A stretch of 12,898 nt of DNA from Planctomycetaceae bacterium (GTDB lineage: Bacteria; Planctomycetota; Planctomycetia; Pirellulales; Pirellulaceae), in NCBI GenBank assembly GCA_024642765.1, contig JAHEAM010000051.1, positions 1 to 12,898 on the forward strand, in the 5' to 3' direction. The notes under the pieces are model-generated. The model was not told where the DNA came from. It did no database searches and saw nothing but the letters and a program-made list of their open reading frames with translations. A program made the translations under genes and the position numbers. Below are positions 1-5,337 of this stretch, piece by piece; the stretch's first letter is position 1, and each line of letters starts with the position of its first letter.

Positions 1-273
1 CGCAAACGCATGACCACCACCACGCCGGATATTTGATCGCTTACTACCAGCCCGGGCGTTGCCTGTGCCTTTTTGCTTGTACATTTTCTTCGTTGAACCA
101 GACACATCGGCACGCGACTTTGTGCCCCGCGTACCCTGACGCATGTTGGCCTGATACATCACGACAACATCGTGCAACAACTGCTTGTTGACCGTGTCCG
201 CGAAGACCGCTGGGTCAATCTCGTACTTGCCAATCTCTTTGCCTGACTTGTCGTAAATCGGAAGGGTCGCCAT
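1..273 (-). CDS. rplD: 50S ribosomal protein L4 (N-terminal part, cut by window edge)
   Basis: L4 is a primary 23S rRNA-binding protein of the large subunit; its long loop lines the peptide exit tunnel. In E. coli it also represses its own S10 operon. Only the first 91 codons are present, from the ATG at 273 down to base 1. The frame is open throughout and begins MATLPIYDKSG. Residues 49-91 carry the basic loop typical of L4: RQGTRGTKSRADVSG, then YKQKGTGNARAGSKRS and IRRGGGHAFA. It lies 84 bases downstream of rplC on the same strand, the usual S10-operon order. A weak purine-rich stretch (AAGGC) sits upstream of the start, rather far away. The rest of the operon should continue beyond the left edge. 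Identification is secure from sequence motifs; regulation by L4 is known from enterobacteria and not shown here. Confidence 0.97.
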   Translation of the reverse strand, partial: MATLPIYDKSGKEIGKYEIDPAVFADTVNKQLLHDVVVMYQANMRQGTRGTKSRADVSGSTKKMYKQKGTGNARAGSKRSNIRRGGGHAFA

Positions 274-357
274 TTCCGCGTCTGCCTTAATTTAAACTTA
301 ACAAAACCTACTCTTCGCCAATCACTCACACGACCTTTCGGCCGGCATCACATTCAA

Positions 358-1083
358 CTATTTCTTATTGGTCTCAAGGACAACAACGTACGAGCCAGTT
401 GCACCCGGAACGGCACCGCGAATCAAAAGCAAATTCGACTCGGCGTCAATTCGAACCAGCTTCAAATTACGCGCGGTCATCTGGGTGTCGCCGTACTGAC
501 CAGGCATCTTTTTACCTTTTTTGGGCCGCCCACCACCTCGCCATGACGCCAGAGAAGCTGTCGACCCTTGCTGGCGGTGACACTTCTTAACACCGTGTGT
601 TGCCCGCTGGCCTTTAAACCCGTGTCGCTTCATAACACCAGCGTAACCACGACCGCGAGTAATACCAACAACATCGACCGCAGCAACGTCAGCCAGAACT
701 TCGCTAGTCAACACCTGCCCAACCGTAAAACCTTCGGTCTCACAGCGAACCTCGCGAATCAACTTCTTTGGCTCGCAATCGGCCTTGGGAGCCACCTGAC
801 CACCATTCTTTACAATCACTTCGGATCGCTTGCTTTTAATATTAGCAACATGGCCGCGCTCAGAACGAGCCGCTTGGCTTTTGCGAGATCGCGTATCTTT
901 AGAAGGACGTTTCTTGTCCAAGAACCCTAACTGAATAGCGGAATAGCCATCCTTCTCAGGAGTTTTGACCTGGAGGATATGACATGGACCGGCTTCGATG
1001 ACCGTCACGGGAGTTACCTTGCCGGACTCCTGATCAAATATCTGAGTCATCCCGACCTTGCGGCCAAGTATGCCTTTGCTCAT
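358..1083 (-). CDS. rplC: 50S ribosomal protein L3
   Basis: L3 binds 23S rRNA early in large-subunit assembly and reaches towards the peptidyl transferase centre. The 241-residue product starts with the classic MSKGILGRKVGMTQIF and has the family core: VVGITRGRGYAGVMKRHGF at about 138-156, ATHGVKKCHR at 161-170, KGKKMPGQYGD near 189-199, and NLLLIRGAVPGATGS at 217-231. It is longer than the usual 205-215 residues, mainly because of a basic, charged insertion around residues 60-105. The segment after HR (QQGSTASLASWRGGG) lacks the Gln that PrmB methylates in E. coli L3. The ATG at 1083 has AAGG eight bases upstream. It sits between rpsJ and rplD, as in the S10 operon, but with an unusually long 321-base gap to rpsJ. 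Confidence 0.98.
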   Translation of the reverse strand: MSKGILGRKVGMTQIFDQESGKVTPVTVIEAGPCHILQVKTPEKDGYSAIQLGFLDKKRPSKDTRSRKSQAARSERGHVANIKSKRSEVIVKNGGQVAPKADCEPKKLIREVRCETEGFTVGQVLTSEVLADVAAVDVVGITRGRGYAGVMKRHGFKGQRATHGVKKCHRQQGSTASLASWRGGGRPKKGKKMPGQYGDTQMTARNLKLVRIDAESNLLLIRGAVPGATGSYVVVLETNKK

Positions 1084-1404
1084 TTCATTCGCCTTTTATT
1101 CAGTTAGACTTGCTGCTGGGAAGCATCCGCTCTCGGAATCTCTCGCAATACAATCGCTTGCGACCTCCGACAATGCAGGGCTTATCCCCTCAGCATCCAT
1201 ACCATTTTGTTTAATGCTTTTTCCAAAGGGTGCACATCGACACTCAAGCCGACTGCCACCAACTTAAAAACAGCAACAACAAAGAATCCGTCTTTGTCGC
1301 CGTTACCTGGAACACAACGCAATTCAATTCGCTCGAAATCATCCGGTCATCAAAAACCGACGAGCTATCAAAAACCACCCCTTGAGGCAGTCCGGCTAAT
1401 CCAC
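1084..1404 (-). other. Long spacer between rpsJ and rplC
   Basis: This 321-base stretch lies inside what is normally a tightly packed ribosomal operon. Read on the minus strand it holds a direct repeat GGTTTTTGAT (1367-1376 and 1349-1358, 18-base period). It also holds a small hairpin ACAAAGA/TCTTTGT (about 1279-1297) followed by a short T run. Finally there is a 34-codon open frame, ATG at 1200 to TAA at 1096-1098, ending just before the rplC ribosome-binding site. I see no convincing promoter. The long plus-strand open frame through here is antisense to rpsJ and is judged a shadow. The stretch may be a leader or processing region for rplC. Confidence 0.5.
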
Positions 1405-1731
1405 CTATCGCGTTGTTGCTTTGATCTTGATTTCAACACCTGCGGGAACGTTCAATTTGTTCAAGGCCTCAATGGTTTTCGCCGTCGCCTGAACAATATC
1501 AATCAAACGCTTGTGCGTCCGGATCTCGAACTGTTGCCGTGCTTTCTTGTCAATAAACGGACTCGACAAAACCGTAAACCGCTCAATTCGAGTCGGCAGC
1601 GGAATGGGACCGTGGACTTCCGAATGCGTTCGCTTGGCCGTATCAACGATCTCTTGAGCGCTTTGATCAAGAACCGCGTTGTCGTACGCTTCCATTCGAA
1701 TTCGAATGACTTCATTTGCCGAGCCGGACAC
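1405..1731 (-). CDS. rpsJ: 30S ribosomal protein S10
   Basis: S10 (NusE) is a component of the small-subunit head and also acts in transcription antitermination with NusB. The 108-residue product shows the family pattern: IRIRMEAYDNAVLDQSAQEIV, then TAKRTHSEVHGPIPLPTRIERFTVL at about 32-56, then FEIRTHKRLIDIVQATAKTIEAL at about 68-90. Length is normal for the family (about 100-108). The start is the GTG at 1729-1731, chosen because GGAGG lies six bases upstream (1737-1741), the best Shine-Dalgarno site in the window. It is the first gene of the S10 operon here, with rplC and rplD downstream. The gene immediately upstream on the same strand is a GNAT acetyltransferase rather than tuf or rpsL-type neighbours. 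Identification is secure. Confidence 0.98.
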   Translation of the reverse strand: MSGSANEVIRIRMEAYDNAVLDQSAQEIVDTAKRTHSEVHGPIPLPTRIERFTVLSSPFIDKKARQQFEIRTHKRLIDIVQATAKTIEALNKLNVPAGVEIKIKATTR

Positions 1732-1753
1732 GAATGCCTCCGAAAGTTACAAA

Positions 1754-1784
1754 ATTACACAGGGTTTATAAAACAAGTTGTCAA
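1754..1784 (-). promoter_or_regulatory. Candidate promoter for the S10 operon
   Basis: On the minus strand a perfect -35 hexamer TTGACA lies at 1784-1779. A -10-like TGTAAT (one mismatch to TATAAT) follows at 1759-1754 after 19 bases, two longer than ideal. A TATAAA at 1770-1765 is the alternative -10 but has no good -35. Transcription would begin only a few bases before the GGAGG of rpsJ, so the leader would be very short. This is inferred from consensus matches only. Confidence 0.35.
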
Positions 1785-1811
1785 AAAAATCAGGTGGCGG
1801 TTACAGACCGC
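1783..1811 (-). terminator. Weak intrinsic terminator candidate after the acetyltransferase gene
   Basis: Read on the minus strand, a GCGGT/ACCGC stem of 5 bp with a 5-base loop (1811-1797) is followed seven bases later by seven T residues (1789-1783). The T run leads directly into the TTGACA of the S10 promoter candidate. The stem is short and the T run is offset, so this is a weak candidate for ending transcription of the upstream acetyltransferase gene. Confidence 0.25.
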
Positions 1812-1968
1812 TCCCAATTCCTTGAAAATCAAGAATCGACCAAGATACGGTTCCGCGAATAGTTCGTCAACGGCTAAACGAAAATTCTTCAGATTTCCCG
1901 AACAATCTTTGCCGTTTGGCTGTTGGAATTGCCACATCTCTGTTTGGAAATCGAGATCAAAGTCAACT

Positions 1969-2784
1969 TCATCGGTGTAATTGCCATTTTGTGCGAGTGT
2001 AGGCAATTTGAAAGCCTTGTCTTTGTGCGTTTCTTTGTGAGCCACTACCAGGCAATGCACCCATCATCGCCAAGTCGCATCCCATTTCTTGGGCGATTTT
2101 TAGCCGATGGTTCAAAAGTGCTCGCTGGGCGCCCAGGTTTCGCCATTGTGGGATCGTGCTGGCTCCCGCCAGCAAGGCCGTCTTTTCGGATAGGAACATG
2201 GCTCCGGTTGCAACTATTTGTCCGTCAATTTCCACGAAAAAGGCTAGGCTCGGGTCTCTTTCCGCCGTAATCAAGGAGAATTCGAAGATCATCTGTTCGA
2301 AATCAGCATTCGCCTCCCAACCCTTGGCGGCGGCTCGAGCCCATTCTTGGGTTCTAGATTCGTCGATCGCGCGAACGACCAATCGCGTATCCGCTATGAG
2401 CGGGATTTCTATTTTGCCAAATTGCTTATACAGGATGGCAGTCAACTCAATCGGGCGATAGCCTCGCTCACCAAGTCTAAGCATGTCTTCCGTCGCAGTC
2501 ATCGGGCTTACCTCATGACAAACAGTTGCTCCATGCTGCTGGTAAAATGCTTCGATTTGATCCAAAACGGCGTCCGAACATGGCTCAAACATTCCAAGTC
2601 CAAATGTCTGGGTCAAAGGCGAAGCGACGCCATCGAACATAACGTAAGTTCCAGCGATGTTCTTCCATGCGGCTCCGACCTCAGGTTGCAAGCGTTGTCG
2701 AGCCTCGACAAATGATGCGTTGGCGGAGCCTTCCGTCCGTTCAAGCCGTTTCGAAAATTCGCGGTCGACAAGAATTTGATCCAT
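1969..2784 (-). CDS. GNAT-family N-acetyltransferase, substrate unknown
   Basis: The 271-residue product is predicted to transfer an acetyl group from acetyl-CoA to an amine; the substrate cannot be read from the sequence. The GNAT fold occupies roughly residues 134-268. The acetyl-CoA loop (motif A) is seen at 205-224 as LAGASTIPQWRNLGAQRALL, with the Q/R-x-x-G-x/A pattern at R215-G218-A219. The motif B region near 249-267 reads SQRNAQRQGFQIAYTRTKW, with the common N...GF pair. Strand-like EIDGQIVATGAMF at 185-197 precedes motif A, as expected. The first 130 residues form a separate N-terminal region without a motif I recognise. The ATG at 2784 has no clear Shine-Dalgarno site. It reads in the same direction as rpsJ, 237 bases upstream of it. 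Family call is good; specific function is unknown. Confidence 0.8.
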   Translation of the reverse strand: MDQILVDREFSKRLERTEGSANASFVEARQRLQPEVGAAWKNIAGTYVMFDGVASPLTQTFGLGMFEPCSDAVLDQIEAFYQQHGATVCHEVSPMTATEDMLRLGERGYRPIELTAILYKQFGKIEIPLIADTRLVVRAIDESRTQEWARAAAKGWEANADFEQMIFEFSLITAERDPSLAFFVEIDGQIVATGAMFLSEKTALLAGASTIPQWRNLGAQRALLNHRLKIAQEMGCDLAMMGALPGSGSQRNAQRQGFQIAYTRTKWQLHR

Positions 2785-3048
2785 TTTGTTTGCACTCGAA
2801 TGTTTGGTTGCTAAGGTTTGGTGGGCCGGAACGAGCCGAATTTCTACTCAATAACGGGACACTTTCGGAAGCCAGAAAGTTCAGCTTCCGAATCTCGAAA
2901 CAGTGCTTAGTGGGCAAGTGAATTGAACGAAAAAAACACAAACATCAAGAGAGTGCATACGATATTGTCAGAGCCCTTAGCTCGTGCGGAAAACAAAAAA
3001 AACGATCGCGGTTGTGGTTAAAAAAACTACAAAATGGCAAACAAAAAA
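2785..3048. other. Intergenic region upstream of the acetyltransferase gene
   Basis: No gene is supported here; together with the flank it is about 340 bases free of coding sequence. It holds the inverted repeat at 2864-2892 and A-rich runs near 2930-3045, and it ends at the terminator of the small basic protein gene. It presumably contains the promoter of the acetyltransferase gene, but no clear -35/-10 pair stands out. Confidence 0.5.
2861..2892 (-). repeat. Inverted repeat with two competing pairings
   Basis: TTCGGAAGC (2864-2872) and GCTTCCGAA (2884-2892) form a perfect 9-bp stem with an 11-base loop. Within it ACTTTC (2861-2866) and GAAAGT (2875-2880) form a second, mutually exclusive 6-bp stem. 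The element lies about 80-110 bases upstream of the acetyltransferase ATG, in its likely leader or promoter. There is no T run, so it does not look like an intrinsic terminator. Function is unknown. Confidence 0.5.
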
Positions 3049-3076
3049 GGTCGAAACGAAAAATTTCGTTTCGACC
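3043..3076 (-). terminator. Intrinsic terminator of the small basic protein gene
   Basis: GGTCGAAACGAAA (3049-3061) and its complement TTTCGTTTCGACC (3064-3076) form a near-perfect palindrome of up to 13 bp. On the minus strand the stem is followed at once by six T residues (3048-3043). It lies about 50 bases after the stop of the gene at 3128-3349. On the plus strand no T run follows, so it acts leftwards. Confidence 0.9.
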
Positions 3077-3127
3077 CTCTGAATATTTTTACCGATGCAA
3101 TCGAAGGCTGCAGGCCTGTCGCGAAAA

Positions 3128-3349
3128 CTATTTCTTTTTCTTGTCTTTTGGATCGGCTTCTTCTTCTTTCACTTTCTTTTTCTTCTTAAGTGAAATTTTG
3201 ATGACGCGAACTTTTGGGCTACCTAGCAGCGAGTCGCCTTCGGTCCAACGATCAAGTTCTTTCAATTTTGCGAGGCGTTCTGTACGCGTGAGAACGTTTC
3301 GGCTTTTCACCATGCCGGCTTTTACTTTTAGGCTCTTGTCAATCGTCAT
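3128..3349 (-). CDS. Small basic protein, PVC-superphylum signature family
   Basis: The 73-residue product begins MTIDKSLKVKAGMVKSRNVLTRTERLAKL, with DRWTEGDSLLGSPKVRVIKISLKKKKK after it. This matches the short, strongly basic protein found across Planctomycetes, Verrucomicrobia and Chlamydiae and described as a PVC signature protein. It has been suggested to bind nucleic acid or act around the ribosome; the function is unproven. The conserved part is residues 1-53. The last 20 residues are a low-complexity Lys/Glu tail (KKKKK...EEE...KDKKKK), probably disordered. The ATG at 3349 has no clear Shine-Dalgarno site. The gene has its own promoter candidate (3397-3425) and terminator (3043-3076), so it looks monocistronic and is divergent from ptsI. 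Family assignment is from remembered sequence pattern and is fairly firm. Confidence 0.85.
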   Translation of the reverse strand: MTIDKSLKVKAGMVKSRNVLTRTERLAKLKELDRWTEGDSLLGSPKVRVIKISLKKKKKVKEEEADPKDKKKK

Positions 3350-3396
3350 TTGAATGTGCGTAAAATGAGTGAGGGGTTTTCGTATCGACGTTTCGG

Positions 3397-3425
3397 AGTT
3401 TACGAAAAAATACCTTTCATCTCAA
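3397..3425 (-). promoter_or_regulatory. Promoter candidate for the small basic protein gene
   Basis: On the minus strand TTGAGA (3425-3420, five of six consensus bases) is followed after exactly 17 bases by TAAACT (3402-3397, four of six). Transcription would start near 3390, giving a leader of about 40 bases before the ATG at 3349. Spacing and position are right for a sigma-70-type promoter; this is consensus evidence only. Confidence 0.5.
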
Positions 3426-3495
3426 GGCCTAGCGGCAGCTTTTTCATTGTTTTATGCGTGTACATAAGGAATTCCAAGGTTTTTGGGGTGCCATT

Positions 3496-3512
3496 GGGGT
3501 TGGTTGTGGTGG
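3496..3512 (+). other. Possible two-tetrad G-quadruplex upstream of ptsI
   Basis: The coding strand carries GGGGTTGGTTGTGGTGG, four or more GG runs with loops of 1-4 bases, very like the thrombin-binding aptamer pattern. A further GGGG lies at 3485-3488. It ends 47 bases before the ptsI ATG, so it could sit in the 5' leader RNA. Two-tetrad quadruplexes are of modest stability, and the wider 3477-3525 stretch is simply G/T-rich, so a role is speculative. Confidence 0.3.
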
Positions 3513-3559
3513 TATCGCCTGTTGTTCTCGATTTCAAAACAACATGGTAGATTCAGGCG

Positions 3560-5314
3560 ATGCGTAAAGGAATTGCAGTTTCTCCAGGAGTTTCGATTGG
3601 GACGGCTTACGTGATCCACGAGATTTTCGTGAATCCGGATACTAAACGTCTCGAAGACTCCGAGGTAACAAGTGAATTGGCCAGTTATGAGACGGCTCGA
3701 GATCGGGCTGCTGTTGAGCTGCGCACGTTGGAAAAAAAGGTGGATGCACAAGTCGGCGGCAACGAGGCTTCTATTTTTGCGATTCACCAACAGATTTTGC
3801 GAGATGGGGCGTTCACTAGCAAGATTCGTAGCTGGATAGTCGACGACAGGATGAAGGCCGACGCGGCCTTGCATCGCTTGCTGGGCGAGTATACGACGCT
3901 TTTTGCTAGAACCGAAGACGAATACTTGAAAGAGCGTTTGAACGATGTGCGCGATGTCATCGTTCGAATTTGTGGGCATCTCGTTAGCAACGATTTGTCG
4001 GAACTCAACAGTTTAACAGGACCGTTGATCGTAGTTGCCAACGAAATTTTGCCGTCGCAAGCCGTCGCGCTAGGTGAGATCGAGGTCCGCGGAATCGTTA
4101 CCCAATCGGGTAGTCAAACCAGCCACGCAGCGATCATTGCACGTAGTCGTGGAATTCCAGCGGTGTCTGGTATTAAAGGGATTTTGCGGGCAGTAAAAAC
4201 GGGTGACACGATCGTTGTAGACGGGCGGGATGGTCATGTCGAAATCAATCCGAACGCTGAGACCCTAGCTGCGTTTCGAAAACTCGAACGCGAGTTCTTT
4301 GACCTTAAGGACAGGTTGGCGGAAAATCGCGACCAACCTGGAGAAACGGCTTGTGGCGTTAGGCTTCAACTTCAAGCAAACATTAATGGTGTGGCCGATA
4401 CTGAGGCGGCGGTCGCAATGGGCGCCTCGGGAGTCGGTTTGTACCGCACAGAATATTTGTACCTAACACATATGGATGTACCTGATGAAGACGAGCAGTA
4501 TGAAAACTACTGCCAGATTATCGCCAAGAGCCCCAATCACAACGTCACGATTCGGACTTTGGACATCGGCGGCGATAAGACAGTCGCCTATCTGACGAAC
4601 GACCATCACGAAGCAAATCCGTTCATGGGTTGGCGCAGCATTCGATTGTCATTCGCTCATCCCGAGTTCTTCAGCGGGCAAATCAGGGCGATTTTGCGAG
4701 CGGCCGCCCAGTTTCCCGAAGGAAACGTTCGGATCATGTTCCCGATGATTACGACTTACGAAGAAGTCCGCAAATTACGAGGGTTTGTGCGTAAGGCCCA
4801 CAAGACTTTAGCGCAGCGCAAAATCAAGACCCGGGAAATTCCGGTCGGCATGATGCTAGAGGTACCGTCGGCGGCAGTGATGATCGAAAGCCTGTTGAGT
4901 TTGGTGGATTTTGTTTCGGTTGGATCAAACGACTTGATCCAATATTTAATGGCGGCCGACCGGGACAACCCGAAAGTGAACCACCTCTGTCAGCCTCTTT
5001 CGCCAGCAGTACTGACGCTCTTGGACCGAGTGATTCGGGCTTGCAACGAGCGCAATCGTCCCATCACTGTCTGTGGTGAAATGGCCGGGCAACCACGAGC
5101 ATTTTTGTTGTTGCTCGGAATGGGACTGCGGCGATTCAGCATGAGCCCTGCGTTTATTCCATCGATTAAACAATTAGCGCATCAAGTTACTATCGAAGAT
5201 GCCGAACAAATCGCGAGGACGGCATTGGCGTTCAAAGAAACGGCTCAAGTTTCTCGATTCATGGCACGCAAGATTGAGCAACTAGCGCCCTCACTTACGA
5301 TGCTTGATATTTGA
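3560..5314 (+). CDS. ptsI: PTS Enzyme I (phosphoenolpyruvate-protein phosphotransferase)
   Basis: Enzyme I takes phosphate from phosphoenolpyruvate onto a histidine and passes it to HPr, the first step of the sugar phosphotransferase system, in the cytoplasm. The 584-residue product is full length. Domains in order are the N-terminal HPr-binding/phosphohistidine region (1-about 230) and the C-terminal PEP-binding barrel (about 255-560). The phosphorylated His is H189 in QTSHAAIIARSRGIPAV. PEP-binding Arg296 (GVGLYRTEYL) and Arg332 (RTLDIGGDK) match E. coli numbering. Metal ligands are E434 (MMLEVPSAAV) and D458 (VGSNDLIQY), and the acid/base Cys is C505 (TVCGEMAG). The ATG at 3560 has only a weak AGG upstream. 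ptsH is not adjacent, so HPr lies elsewhere or is replaced. Many planctomycetes use PTS proteins for regulation rather than transport; which applies here cannot be told. Confidence 0.96.
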   Translation: MRKGIAVSPGVSIGTAYVIHEIFVNPDTKRLEDSEVTSELASYETARDRAAVELRTLEKKVDAQVGGNEASIFAIHQQILRDGAFTSKIRSWIVDDRMKADAALHRLLGEYTTLFARTEDEYLKERLNDVRDVIVRICGHLVSNDLSELNSLTGPLIVVANEILPSQAVALGEIEVRGIVTQSGSQTSHAAIIARSRGIPAVSGIKGILRAVKTGDTIVVDGRDGHVEINPNAETLAAFRKLEREFFDLKDRLAENRDQPGETACGVRLQLQANINGVADTEAAVAMGASGVGLYRTEYLYLTHMDVPDEDEQYENYCQIIAKSPNHNVTIRTLDIGGDKTVAYLTNDHHEANPFMGWRSIRLSFAHPEFFSGQIRAILRAAAQFPEGNVRIMFPMITTYEEVRKLRGFVRKAHKTLAQRKIKTREIPVGMMLEVPSAAVMIESLLSLVDFVSVGSNDLIQYLMAADRDNPKVNHLCQPLSPAVLTLLDRVIRACNERNRPITVCGEMAGQPRAFLLLLGMGLRRFSMSPAFIPSIKQLAHQVTIEDAEQIARTALAFKETAQVSRFMARKIEQLAPSLTMLDI

Positions 5315-5337
5315 TGCTGGATTTATCTCCAGCATCA
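5312..5337. repeat. Palindrome holding both convergent stop codons
   Basis: TGATGCTGGA (5312-5321) and TCCAGCATCA (5328-5337) are perfect 10-bp arms around a 6-base loop (TTTATC). The first three bases are the TGA of ptsI, and the last three, read on the minus strand, are the TGA of the 940-residue gene. It is symmetrical, so it forms a hairpin in both transcripts, but neither side has a T run. It may be a bidirectional terminator or 3'-end stabiliser. Confidence 0.6.

Noticed and set aside
568..930. 120-codon plus-strand open frame
   Set aside because: It is antisense within rplC, whose identity is certain; no start signal or domain is seen.
1207..1980. 257-codon plus-strand open frame
   Set aside because: It lies antisense over rpsJ and its flanks; rpsJ is unmistakable, and the frame shows no domain or start signal.
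3350..3550. Plus-strand open frame (61-66 codons) ending 9 bases before ptsI, with a hydrophobic middle
   Set aside because: It is not HPr, has no ribosome-binding site, overlaps the promoter candidate of the divergent small basic protein gene, and its hydrophobic run follows from the G/T-rich base composition.
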